Assembly (NCBI GenBank): GCA_015680685.1
Contig: MNCI01013908.1
Span: forward strand, 178,101-242,100
From: Gnetum montanum
Taxonomy: Eukaryota > Streptophyta > Gnetopsida > Gnetales > Gnetaceae
Direction of reading: 5' to 3'
DNA length: 64,000 nt
Shown here: in pieces, positions 1 through 11,190 of the stretch
Layout of the letters: the number at the start of each line of letters is the position of its first letter
Position numbering within the stretch: position 1 is the stretch's first letter
The notes under the pieces: generated by a model
What the model was told of the DNA's origin: nothing
The model's input: the letters and a program-made list of their open reading frames with translations, nothing else
Databases searched by the model: none
Program-made: the position numbers and the translations under genes

Positions 1-715
1 ATAAAAGTGCATGCCCAGCGATTGTATCCACTAGTTGGTCGATACTCGGTAGCGGGAAATTGTCCTTAATTGTAGCTTTGTTCAAGTCTTGGAAGTCTAT
101 GCAAATGTGTATCCCTCTGGTCTTCTTAGGGACAACTACAATGTTAGATACCCAATCTGAGTAATCAACCGCGCAAATAAAACCAGCCTAGTACAGTTTA
201 GTGATCTCATCACATACTGCTAGCGCAATTTCTGGCTTAATTTTTTGTGTTTTTTGTCTAATTGTTTTAATATGGGGATCTAGAATTATGTTGTGTTATA
301 TTAGTCTTGGGTCTAGTTCCGACATATCTTCATATGACCATGCGAGCACTGTGACGTTATTCTGGAGCACCTGTTTTATGTTGTCATGTGCCTTTTGGTC
401 CAGTAAAGAACTAACCTTAAGAGTTTTAGTCTCACCTTTATGCGTAACCACAAAGACCTCGTTAAGGGGGTCTTCGGTTACATCTCCAGCCTCTAGATCT
501 AGCGTGCGCGTCAATTGTTCTGGCCAATCTGAAGATGTTTTCGACGTGGCTATGGTTGCATCATTGAGGGCAAGGTTAGTTTCTACTAGTGTGGGATCAA
601 ATTATCTAATGATTCCCCCATGTGGGCCTGTTAAGGCTAAGGGTGCAGATAAAGTTTCATCCATTTGCCAACTATCCTGTAAAATTGCCAAATATGAAAG
701 CGGTTAGGAAAATGC
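1..715 (-). pseudogene. Gypsy reverse transcriptase, N-terminal part (truncated by window)
   Basis: Minus-strand translation gives the typical lead-in to plant gypsy RT: a segment ending AWSYEDMSELDPRLI, followed by KPEIALAV, the VVVPKK motif, CIDFQDLNKAT and NFPLPSTDQLVDTIAGHAL at the left edge. These correspond to the start of the fingers and palm of gypsy RT. The catalytic YxDD region is not in the window. In-frame stops occur, for example near 598-610, just before 296, and near 190, so this copy is not functional. Upstream on the minus strand, the normal link to protease is interrupted by about 4.5 kb containing the antisense gene. Confidence 0.8.
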
Positions 716-1002
716 TAAGTTAAATGCCACCAGTATTAACGTATGACGCTTAGTGTAGTTTGAAAAAGGTATGGCATGATGTTGCCGAGCATGAAGAGCT
801 AACTAAATTTTGAATACCATGAACAGCCTGTAATTAATGTGACCCGATTACGAAGTGATAAGGTGTAGTAGTTTAAGGTCGTTTCGGACCGTAATACATG
901 CGATATCTGCCGCATTAATGCCCTGATCTTCGGGTTCTAGCTCATACTGACACCAGCGTTTGGGCAAGTCCCGCTTTAATTGGGCGTCAAGTCAGTTAGT
1001 TT

Positions 1003-1016
1003 TGCATATAAGTAGG
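1003..1016 (+). promoter_or_regulatory. Possible TATA box of the antisense gene
   Basis: A TTTTGCATATAAGTAG stretch lies about 125 bases upstream of the proposed first ATG at 1137. The spacing suits a TATA box with a 5' UTR of roughly 90-100 bases. This is only a motif match; no transcription start can be seen in sequence alone. Confidence 0.35.
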
Positions 1017-1136
1017 CATTTCTTATCGAAAACAGGCTGTTAGCTATTGCAAATTCGAATTCAGCTGTCGCAGAGAGAAGGAGAAAGAGCAAAAGGTAGC
1101 AACGCGTTATTTGTGAAGGTGTTCAGGACTGTAACT

Positions 1137-4100
1137 ATGGCACCGAAGGTGAGAGGAAAGAATGCCAAATTGGCAAAAATCGATGAAATACAAGGGAGTC
1201 TGCAGCGTGCTTCACAGGCCTTGGTCGAAGTAAGAGATGTTACTCCCCTGAATCGGTAGGCCATCCCTTACTTACTTGTATTGCTTTCGATGATATGCTT
1301 TTTTTGTGTTTATTCTTTTGTGTCATCTGCGTAAACTAGAGTTTTAAGATGTAGACCTCGTATTAAAACGAGGGTTTATATAACAGTATTCTATATATCG
1401 CCATTGTCTGAGATAAACCTTGCACTATTGCAAGGGTTTAAGCGATTTTGGCTGTATGGCTGAAGCGTAATTTGTAGTTTTTCCTATAGTTTTCCTAAGC
1501 ATGCAATGGAATCTAAATGGTAACATGTTTATGTTCTGTACAGTATAATGGTGAAACCTGTCCTAATCGTTCTGGACATAGTCGGGGTTTTATGTTGTAT
1601 AAACCCTCCCGCAGCCAATGTTCCTCCCCCTTAGACTCGTTTGCAGGGGAAGGCAATATGGTTCCGAGAGGGTGCGCTGGAGTTTTTGCAGTTTTTGTTG
1701 CGTAACTACAGCATCATCGTTTGGTCGCATTTGTCGGGCGATGTGGCTGGAGCTATTTTGGAACATTTGTTAATCGGTTCTACACAGGGCGTCCTGGCTT
1801 TCCTAACAGACGGGGCTATTGATACTAGTCGACCTCAAGACCGCGAACTTAGCGCCAAAGGATTTAGCTGTTATCATGCGTATAATACTTTGTTTGTAGC
1901 CCGTCATGTCTCAACTTACTTTCATAATCCACCGGGCACGGTGTATTATTCAGGCGGGTAAGTCGTTTTACTTGCGGTGTTATTAATATGTTTTCTAATG
2001 TCTGAACTTGTAGAGCGTATGATAGTAATGTGCTATATGATACAGGTTCTTCATTAATGAAAATGGGTTAGTGGGCAATAATGATACATTGTCCTTGACC
2101 GAAAGGGCGATAAATGAGTTTACATCCACTAGCAACGTACGTGTCAGTGTCATGGGGCAAATGGCCTTTGAAATTCCTGAGTATTCTACCTGTTATGCCG
2201 ATTCCTTCAAGAGTTGTCAAAACCTCGGGTGGTTACATGAGGAATGGACTTTGAACCTGCCCCTCACCCTCGCGGACGTGCAAAGGAAGCTTCCTCCATT
2301 TCCTTTGCCATTTGGACCTGGTAAGGTTTCATTACTACAATTAGTTATAGGATTTTTCTTTTTTTGAAATGTTGCGTAACATTGTTTTTGCTATCTTGAC
2401 TTGTGTCTTGTGCTATCAGTTAGGGAATCCTGAGAAGTTACCATCATGATTTTCGACCACGAGGCGAACACCCTCCTCTTCCGTTATGGCGACATAAAGG
2501 AAGCACAATGCTGGCTCGGCCACGCGGTGGCCTCAGTTGTGTTGGTAACTAAGCTACGGGAGGCGAGGCTAATGCATTTGTTTCTGGCTGTAACTCCCAA
2601 TGTCCCCGCAAGCAAAATGTTAACCCTGGTTAACTCCTTCAGCGAGGGGGCTGAACATTTTTGCACCCGCATGCATAACGTGCGTGTACATTTTGATATT
2701 GACGCTCAGCTGTTTACTGAACTTTTCGACGTCCCCTCCGACAGTCTTCCTATAGAGGAAAAATCGAGGAGAAGCGTCAAATTTCAGGAAGAGTTGGAGG
2801 AGTGGTTGGGGACTAAGAAGGACACAAAGGGGATTCCTTGTGAAAAGATCAAGTTAGAGGTTGCCAAGACCATTTATCCCCTCTTCTGAGCTCGGGCTTT
2901 CCCCAGAACACTTTTGCAGGGGAAGTTCTTCACCATAGAATAGGCCCGTATCATGCGAGAGGTGATTGAGGAAGGGACCCAATTCGACTGGGCAACCTAT
3001 TTCACTGAGGGGTTACGCACTGAGATGATCAGGCTCTGCCAAAAGCTCGAGTCCCATTTCAGTGTGCACTTCGCCTTCTTCATTGCTTGCCTCCGGCGTT
3101 TTGCCGAATTTTTTGTGGTCCAGAGGAATGGGGTCTGGGTGCAACACGACCAAGACCAGTTATCCAAACCCTGGATCTCCCACCTCTTCGGCACTACCCG
3201 GTCACAGGATCCTCCGGAGCGAATTGGGGAGTCGCTTTCTATAACGACTAGGGATGTGGCGGCACCTCGAACGCGAGGCCCTGACAGCGTAGGTGGGGCA
3301 CTTCCCTCTTACACCGATGATGCATCACGGGGGAAGCGCCTGGTGGCAGAAATAGTAGATGCCTCGGTTCAGCGTAAAAAGCCTCGTTTAACCAAGGCGC
3401 CTGTGGAGCCAGCAGGTGGCACGGGCAGAACTGTACAACTCAAGTTTCAGCGAAGTAAACCTCCGCCTGGTAAGCACAAGGATATAGTAAAAGTTATGGT
3501 AATTGTTGTATTACGCAACTTATTCAAGGTATTCTGAATTATTTAAGTGTGTTATATGGCATAAACAGGAAGACCTATAGAGCGGTTGACCCCTGAAATA
3601 GGGGCTATGGTATTACGGAGTGGGGAAGGGGCCCCAGTTTTGCAAGAGGAGGCCCCGGCTATTAGAGTGAGTGACGTGCAGACCCTTGTGCACGAAGAGA
3701 GAGTGGAGGCGGAGAACGTTGACGCACTTTCCACTAGGACAGGCAGAGTTAATCAGTCTATTAAAATTTTTAAGGATTTCTGTTAGTAACCAAAAATTTT
3801 GACTTAATTATGCTACAGATGAACGAGGTGCATCCCCATCCGCCGTTGTAAGCAGAGTGTGGAGGGAATTCCCCGATAAATTTGCCTTTATGGAAGGCGT
3901 CGTCGGTGATATGATCGAGCGCCTAGAGCATGTCGATCCTGGGGCTGGTATGTTATAGCTATAGTATGCTTATTTTATTATAAGGTTATAATGTTTATTT
4001 ATGTTTGATCTAATATTCGTCATCAGGAGCTCACCTTCGATGGGACTCTATGGAGCCCATTGACCTGGACACCATCAAACCCTCATCGGAAGGAATGGTC

Positions 4101-5156
4101 GTGCCATGCAACATTTTCGAAGAAATGCGTAAATGTGCGTTACGCTTGACCTGCTCCTTGTGGGAGAGTCAAAATGTCAATGAAGACCTCTGGAAGAAGT
4201 TACAGAGATCAGAGAAGGAAAGGATGTCTCTGACCAAAGAGGTTGGAGACTTAAGGTCGCGATGTGAATTCCTGCAAGCTCGAGGAACGGGTGAAGAGGA
4301 CTGGCGGACAGCTGTCATTGACTACACTCGCTACTGGACCGCGGTCAGAAACAGCGTACAAACCAGTCATGAATTGGTCGAGCAAAGGATGCAAATAGAG
4401 CTCTTAGCCCAGAAGAATTAGGACTGGAAGGACTTTTGTGCAAGTGTCCAAGAGTGGAGGCAGAAGCAGAAAGATCATAAGCATCTGTATAAGTGAGAAA
4501 GTATCGCTTATCGTCAGCATTATCAAGATTCTGTCATTGAAGCTCAATCCTTGCGATTGTTCCTCGATGTTATTGGTGCGTCTAAGGCCTTCAAGAAGTT
4601 CTAGGAGCAAGTGACGGTGAGCGTGTCCCCAAAAAGAGAAATTACTCTTCCCGGGGAAGAGACCACAGTCCCTACCTTCTTCCCCGAACCACCCCGGTGA
4701 ACTAGCGTGGAGAAAGGGAAGGTGAAGGCTGGAACTAATTTGGGGAACAGAGTTTGGTCTGAGTTAACCGAAGACGAGATTATGCAATGCCTGTGGGTCG
4801 GTTTAGATCAACTCCCCTTTGCCACGGATGCAGGACCATCGCGAGTAAGTTTGAGTGTTATTAAATTTAAATTTTCTGACTTGTGCTATCATGGCTTTTG
4901 CTTATGTACTTGTTGTATGTAGTTACAAGGAACGGACGAAGAAGATGGACAGGATGGAGAGCACGTTCAGGAAGGAGAGCGTAATGACGCAGACCGTCCC
5001 CTTGGGGAGCAAGTGTTAGTGCAAGAACCCTATGAAGATGACATTCCTCATGAAGGAATACTCCCTAAAAGGGATGGCCCATATGAAGACGATTTGCCAG
5101 GCTTAGAGGCAGAGTTAAGGGATACGGGAGACAGTGGTACTAGACGGGATGCGTAA
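1137..5156 (+). pseudogene. Eight-exon gene antisense inside the gypsy element, with an FCP1/NIF-like HAD domain
   Basis: Proposed exons: 1137-1255, 1544-1957, 2046-2320, 2420-3469, 3569-3742, 3819-3947, 4027-4844 and 4923-5156. They total 3,213 bases (1,070 codons plus stop), and every junction phase agrees. Introns are 71-288 bases and start with GT, except the fifth, which would start with GC. Eight premature stops are seen (TAG 1632, TGA 2431, TGA 2887, TAG 2941, TAG 4419, TGA 4494, TAG 4602, TGA 4698) and no frameshift. Residues about 40-175 look like an FCP1/NLI-interacting-factor HAD domain: a KPVLIVLDIVGVL strand, a WFREGALEFLQFLLRNY helix, an IVWS motif, and NTLF with NPPGTVYY near its end. 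The first catalytic motif (DxDG) is weak, reading DIVG. The middle (exon 4) is not recognised. Exon 7 contains a probable coiled coil (about 4100-4290), and exon 8 is very acidic. It may be a captured host gene or an element-borne accessory gene. Confidence 0.65.
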
Positions 5157-5334
5157 TTATGATTAAGCACGATTTTATTTATGAGATTGAACAATGGAAA
5201 TATAAATCTTGGCATGATTAATCATGAGGTTTTCTTTATGGTTTTTAATTTTATGTCTTTATTTACACAAAGCGTAAATAGAATTGTTGAAGGTTTTGGA
5301 TAGGTGGCGTTATTATGACTGTAGAATGGAGTCG

Positions 5335-5445
5335 CTAGTTTAAGGCCATTGCGGGCTGTCACATAGCATTTGCATAAGATATAAACGAATTAGCTAATTT
5401 TAGGCCATTGCAGGCCTTTACTAGTTTTAGGCCGTTGCGGGCCAT
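5335..5445 (+). repeat. Triple near-palindromic GGCC motif downstream of the antisense gene
   Basis: A motif of the form TTTAGGCCRTTGCGGGCC occurs three times, near 5339, 5398 and 5422. A diverged copy (AGTTTAAGGTCGTTTCGGACCG) lies near 870, upstream of the gene. Each copy can form a short hairpin (GGCC ... GGGCC). The function is unknown. The presence of copies on both sides suggests a border or regulatory sequence of the inserted unit. Confidence 0.5.
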
Positions 5446-5673
5446 ATGCGTACGTTGGAGAATGTAATTGATAAAAGTGTACATATTTGCGTAATTGCAC
5501 TAATATAACTAATAGGAGTCAAGAAGCATAAATGGTATAAACTGGGAAACGTAAATGGCGTAATGGATAGAAAACATAAATATATGTATATTAAACAAAA
5601 CTGACAGTCAAATTTGATAAGCATAAATGGAAAACTAGTGAAAATGTAACGATGCGCGTAAATACCACGCAGG

Positions 5674-6513
5674 TCAATCGTTAGCCCGTAATTGTTTCTT
5701 GATAGCTTTTACGTTGAGTGGTGCGTAAGGGCGAGGAGATTTATGGCTTGACTCCTCCACATCATCCTCTTCTCCTTGAAATGGTAGGTCAGCCCAGGCT
5801 AGACTGTCATTATTCATTTCGACTTGTTCAGGAATTTGGACATGGGTTGGATCTTCGGGCATTTCGATCTCTGAACCCCGTTCTTCCTCAATGTTATTGA
5901 CAGTTCTAGGAGTTATTTCATCACCGTGTATTACTACCTCTCCCCCTGCATAAGGTAGGTGTATCTCTTGGTGTATCGGTGATGAAACTGTCCTCAGTTG
6001 GGCTAGCCAAGACCTCCCTAGAATCAGGTTGAAGCCGGGCATCTCCTCGATAACGATAAATGTGGCGTCTGTTGGGAACTGGTCTCCTGCCACGAAATCG
6101 ATATGCACCGTCCCTTTGACTTGAACTCGTGCATCGTTGAACGACTTTAGGCACGATGTCATCGTAGGACTGATCTGGTCAACCAAACCCAACTTATCCA
6201 CTATAGGATAAGGGATGACATTCATAGCCACGCCATCGTCAACGTGCACCCTCCGGATCCGATGTTGACCAACCCGGATGGTGATGAACATGGGTTCTAT
6301 CGTCACTTGACCTTTCTCAGGATCATCTTTGATGGATTCATCGTGAAAGGTCAATGGGGTAGGTTTGGGTCGCTCAGCGGTGGGGGGAAACATGACAGCA
6401 TGCATCGCTTCCTCCTCCGCTGGTAAGCCTTCATCCATAGGTATGGATGTCAGCATACGGACCATAGCCTCACGATGCTTTTGAGACGTCATCAACAAGT
6501 CATAGAGGCTCAA
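5674..6513 (-). pseudogene. Gypsy retropepsin-like aspartic protease region
   Basis: Open stretch of 279 codons on the minus strand. Around residues 90-100 it carries VHVDDGVAMNVIPYPIVDKLG, the usual plant gypsy protease active site, with DDG in place of DTG or DSG. It continues with TFIVIEEMPGFNLILGRSWL, where the ILGRxWL motif is the hallmark of the protease C-terminal half. The C-terminal 100 residues are acidic and end at a stop near 5674. The segment is in the same frame as the upstream gag linker, separated from it by one stop. The DDG variant also occurs in other plant gypsy proteases, so it is not by itself a knockout. Confidence 0.8.
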
Positions 6514-6525
6514 TGTCGTGTTCTT

Positions 6526-7330
6526 CTATTTTAGAGTCTGCTTGACTTGCGTAAATGCGTCGAGGAGGTCCCGTTCTTGGCTAGGTTGCTTATCTTCTCT
6601 GTCTTCTTCCATTCGCCCTAAGAGACGAATTTCCCAAGGCGGAATAGCGTCAGTCAGAGGGTCGTATTTCTTCCTGCCGAGGGGAGGTGGTTGTGTTTCT
6701 ATGCCCTTGTCTTGCCCATAAGGTGCAGGAAAAGGTACAGAAGCTAGGGGCTTGGGCTTAGCAAAGCCTAGCGTAGAGTGGTTTTTTGTGGCATTAATTG
6801 ATGCATCTCCTTCCCGTTTTTTGTTGGATGGTGGTTGATGGTTTTTGTTAGAGATTTGCCCCTGCGTAAAAGGGGCAGTTGGTGGTTTTTGTGCCCTAAG
6901 GATAAAAGGCTCCTTAGGAGTAAGCGTGGGCGTGGCCGCGGCTTTATTGTTAACATGAGACTGAGTTATAGCTTGAGGGGGCATCCGAATAACAAAGGGT
7001 GGCCTCGAGGTGCTGCTAACTACCAATGAAGAACTTGCCCCCTGGGGTGAACTAGTAGGTACACGTAACACAAAGGGTTGCTTAGGCGATACCTTTCCTT
7101 CACTGTCCGTACTTACCACGTTGATGGTGTACGATGCGTTATTTGCGTTTAACGGGTCTTTGTACACATGCATCGCCTACTTTTCGAGACGTGTTGGACT
7201 ACTGTTGTCTAATTTCAAAGAACCATCGTCAATCATGCGTTGAATATCGTCCTTCAACGCCTAGCAGTAATCGGTGTCGTGACCACACAACCGATGGTAG
7301 TCACAAAAATGGTCCAGCCTAAAAGACTTA
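6526..7330 (-). pseudogene. Gypsy gag C-terminal zinc knuckle and linker
   Basis: At the upstream end (about 7230-7320) the minus strand encodes a CDYHRLCGHDTDYC-type zinc knuckle followed by LKDDIQRMIDDGSLKLDN, a pattern typical of the C-terminus of plant gypsy gag (CxxHR..GHdTe.C..LK). It is followed by a long proline-, serine- and lysine-rich linker to the protease. The linker repeats a short unit of the form PFVLRVP / PFVIRMP / PFILRAQ. In-frame stops interrupt the stretch near 7262 and just before the 7173 start. Confidence 0.65.
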
Positions 7331-7636
7331 GGAACTGGCGGTTCGTTAGGTAGAGCTAAAGAAGGATTCTTTAGCAATTCACAATGATGCCTATGACGTT
7401 TTCAGATATTTTTTTGTTCTGAATATATCCTGCTCCTAATAATTGTTTCAGTAATTCTGAATGCTTTATAGGCAGGGTTGTATAGTTTGAACGATCCTTA
7501 CGCTCGAAGTTTTGTTTTAACCGTGGGGGCTTTTCAGGGGCAAGTGCGTCTTGGCCGATGCTGCTTACACTAGCCGTGGTCTCAGCAGATGCTATGGGTG
7601 CCTTCTTGTTATTCTTGTTTTTAGTGCCCTTGGCCA

Positions 7637-8270
7637 GTGCAACTATTGTCGTCGTTGTTGCTTTACCTTTCTCTTTACCCTATTGTTGACGTTTTTATAA
7701 GCCACATACGCTGGGTCTTTGCCAGCCTCAGCAGCATCTTGGATGCTCTTAGTTTGCGCGAAAGCTTGAATCAAGGAGCGAGGGACAAGGTAGTACAGTT
7801 TAGACTTGATGAAGTCGTTAACTGCTCCTTTGAAAATAGCTAGCAGATGGGCTTCCGCAATAGGCTCACGGATTTCATTCAAAGTAGCGCTCCATCGCTG
7901 TATAAACTTCTGGACTGGCTTAAGTGGGTCTTGTTTCACTCCCATAAGTTAGTCTAACATGACTTCCGACTTTAAATTGTATTTAAAGCGAGTCACAAAT
8001 TATGTTAGGAGCTCTTCCAAGGTTGAGATGGAAGAGCAAGGGAGTGCTCGATACCAGTCCAAGGCTTTACTTTCTAGAGACATTGCAAAGACAAGGATAA
8101 TCGTATGGGGCCATTGCTGTAGTAACAAGGATTCAGACCTAAAGGTAACGAGATGAGCATTAGGATCTCCTTCCCCATTATATTTAGTAAAATGGGGCAA
8201 TGACATCCTTGGAGGCAACGACAGCATGGGAACTGCTAGGCTGATGGGATCATCATGGTAGAAATCCATG
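7637..8270 (-). pseudogene. Gypsy gag core (retrotransposon gag domain)
   Basis: The minus strand encodes the conserved gag opening LPHFTKYNGEGDPNAHL, then a Trp-containing ALDWYRALP motif. After a stop near 7946 it continues with QKFIQRWSATLNEIREPI and a C-terminal basic stretch (KNVNNRVKRKVKQQRRQ). These match the plant gypsy gag domain order. All pieces lie in the same frame as the Q-rich N-terminus upstream. Downstream, the frame shifts by one base before the zinc knuckle. Confidence 0.8.
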
Positions 8271-8353
8271 ACCTGTATCGTATGAGAGCCAGCAGCTTTA
8301 AGGTGCTTAACTTCCTCGGTGAGGGTCTGAATAAGCGAAAAAGCTTGATCCAG

Positions 8354-9493
8354 TCATGTTGATGACGAAATTGGCGCTAGAGGAGTAGGGAGTTGGATTG
8401 ATAGAGCGGTGCTGGACAATGGGAAGGGAGCGATGGCTTGGCTGACAGGTGACGCTACGGGAACTATCCGCACGGACGGAGCTGCCTGTGAAAACCACCA
8501 CCCGACAGGTTGTGCGAAGAAATTGGTCGTCACCGGTTGTGTATGATGGAAGCTGTAAGGATGTTGTGCAGTTACCTGCTGGACATGCGTGGTAGATGCA
8601 GCTAAGAGTTGCACACCGTATAACACAGATTGATTATGTTGTGCAACAGGCGTAATCCACTGACCAGCCGTAGATTGTTGAATAGATCGCTGCGATTGAA
8701 TGGTGGTTGCGATCTGTTGCCTTGCAATGGGCTGTGACGATAAAGTTTGCACCAGATTTTGCACCAGGCGGGTTATAGACGTGGTATGGACTTGCACTTG
8801 GGGAATGAAATGAGGTGCGGTAGATGTAGCTATCACCGACGGAATACTGATTACATGTGGCGAGGAGATTACTCCCATGCTATTTTGAGATGGCATTTGT
8901 ACCTGCAAGACTGAGGATTGCGTAGTGGCCTGCGGGACGGCGGGAATATGTGATTGGGTGGTCATGATTGGGTTCAGATGGGCAGCTTCTCCGGTGAGAG
9001 GATTAAACAGGGGATTCACATATGTATGGGGGCTGATGGTATGGTATGAATCCGTGTGTTTAGACTGAGCTGCGAATTCATCTTCCTCCTCCTCCTCATT
9101 TGGAGGTTCTAAAATAGACCGTGTAGTTTGATTCCTAGCCATAACTAGTTGGGACAGGAGTTCATGATAATGATCGGTCAGGGGGATAATGTCATACGCA
9201 GTAAGGGTGAAGTCTTGACCCCCTTTGTGGATCAACTCGTAATTTCGTTTTGCCTCCATCTCGGCTTAGCTAAGGGCAAGTTTTGCCTGGATCTTGACGC
9301 AAATGAAATTATACTCTTCAGGAGTCAAGATGGTGAGTGAAGGATCCTTGCCCTGTAATCTCAACGAACGACGTGACGGTCCTTGAGGTCCTATTGCGCC
9401 GAAAGCTGATCCGAGAATGGTGATGGGATTTACGGATGTGGCACCTGAGTCAGTAGTGATCATAGCGGCAGTGGTTGCATATGCAGAATCCAT
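8354..9493 (-). pseudogene. Gypsy gag N-terminal Gln-rich region
   Basis: Translation from the ATG at 9493 on the minus strand stays in one frame, with a TAA near 9266 between the first 75 codons and the following 301 codons. The first part includes PSRRSLRLQGKDPSLTILTPEEYNFI. The second part contains an acidic EEEEED run and a long Gln-, Thr-, Ser- and Val-rich low-complexity region. It leads in frame into the gag core. Gag N-termini of Tat elements are often unstructured and poorly conserved, so the assignment rests on frame and position. Confidence 0.6.
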
Positions 9494-10488
9494 CTCTCAG
9501 ATAGGTCAATGACAACAAACGAAAGGATTTAAAAGGCGACAGCCAACAGAATTACGATTGGGCTTTTTACCTTGTAGGATTCCAAAGGAATCGTTACTGT
9601 GACCAATCTACACCACATGATTTCGTAAACTTCCCTAGAGGTATTACGTTTACATTTTATGAACGTGGATACGGATTGCTTACAGGGCTACTCGTAAAAT
9701 ACGGATAGGAGGTTCAGGCCCTCCTTCTAGCCCTAGAAAACTATAACGACGGAAAACGTCGGTAGCTGGAAAATACCAAACGAAGATCCGTGTACACAGT
9801 TTTAACCACGGATCCGTGCGAAGGCCGTGTTGGAGAAAATGAATCCGTGGTACCCTGAACGGTCTTGTCAATTAGACAGGGACTTACTTAACCACTAAAT
9901 TAATGAATATCGCGATAATATATGTATTATATAGATATTCCATGAAACAAATTGATTCGATGAATCATAGAAGGAGTAGAAAACAATGTAAATAACTTGG
10001 AATAATGACACCGTCAATGCCACAAGGAAGATCAGATTTAGAAAAGATGCGCAATTCCAAGATCTATGTTTTGATTTGAAGACTAAGTATATTGTATACA
10101 AACTTCCAATAGCAAACTCCGCTTATCTTGTGCGAAGCATACACAAAACAACAAGAAAACTGTTCAAAAGGGAGTACAGAATGAAGCTCGGTCTACCTCG
10201 TAAGCCAAAGGTGGAATGCAAGGAAGGTCAAGTCTGGATGTCTATCGATCAACTGTTTTTGATCAATGAACCTTGCCAATCGTACCAGATGATCTCTCGA
10301 TCTCTGATCTGCTCTTTTTGCCTTCGGTAGTCTTTGCTCAAAGCTGCTAATGATCGCCAATGAAGAGAACTGTATTTTCGCCAAAAGACTGATCCCTCCT
10401 GCTGCCAATCCTCAAACAATGTCTTCTGTCTTTTTTTTTTTGCCCAAAAAGGAGGAGGAAGATCTCTTTTTCTTCACCAACTAGAGTA

Positions 10489-10499
10489 TTTATAAGTTC
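10489..10499 (-). promoter_or_regulatory. TATA box of the Tat-like LTR
   Basis: The minus strand reads CGAACTTATAAATACTC here, a strong plant TATA box. It points toward gag and lies about 1 kb upstream of the gag ATG at 9493. This supports the placement of U3 to its right. Confidence 0.55.
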
Positions 10500-10639
10500 G
10501 GCATCATGTGGAGAAGGCACGGCCCCGATGACACGTGTCTCGAACTTTCAGAGTACCATTGACTTGGCAAATTTCATGTTGAAGCTAGTCATGTTGCATC
10601 ACGTTTTGGGGAAAAGGGGCAAAGTACACTATCAACCAC

Positions 10640-11190
10640 TCCTGCTGAGGCCGCCTCATGATTACGCTGCGATACGTTGATAAGCGTATTACTGCGTATG
10701 GATAGTAGTGCGTGTCTGGTACTGCCTTAGCTGGCCTTACGTTTTATTACACTTGTTTACGCTGCATAGCATGGCAGAGCGTAATAGAACATAGAAGTAG
10801 TTAACTCAAGCTGTTTTACGCTCATTTATGCCGCAAAGCGTAATAGAGCATAAAATGGTCAACTTTACAACAAGTTACGCTTGTTTATGCTGTGTAGCGT
10901 AATAAGCATAAAGCGACCAATCTGCAAAAAAGAAGAAATCAATCTGCCGCACTTCTTTGGACTCTAAGTTTGACTTCCTTGAAGCTCATTATGCTGCTCT
11001 GCGTAATGGAGCGTAAATTCAGCCCTGAACAAAAGACTTAGCGGAATATGCGACAAGTCGTATATCACGCTGCTTAGACCTTAAACTTTGTCAAATTCAC
11101 CGAAGCAAGTTATCTGATATCGGGCTACATTAAACAGAGTTACGCCGAGCGACATTACGCTATGTTGCATAATGTAGCGTAAAGAGAGAA
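10640..11190. repeat. Array of TTACGC...GCGTAA inverted motifs in the LTR U3
   Basis: At least five blocks pair a TTACGC-like word with a GCGTAA word about 25-40 bases downstream, often with an inner TTATGC/GCATAA pair. Examples start near 10738, 10815, 10875, 10980 and 11138. Each block can fold as a hairpin in either strand. Single GCGTAA words also occur in the rest of the element, but they are far denser here. The array may be a tandemly repeated enhancer or protein-binding array; that is inference. Confidence 0.6.

Noticed and set aside
201-707. Plus-strand 168-codon ORF at the left end
   Set aside because: It is the shadow of minus-strand gypsy RT lead-in sequence, which shows clear family motifs.
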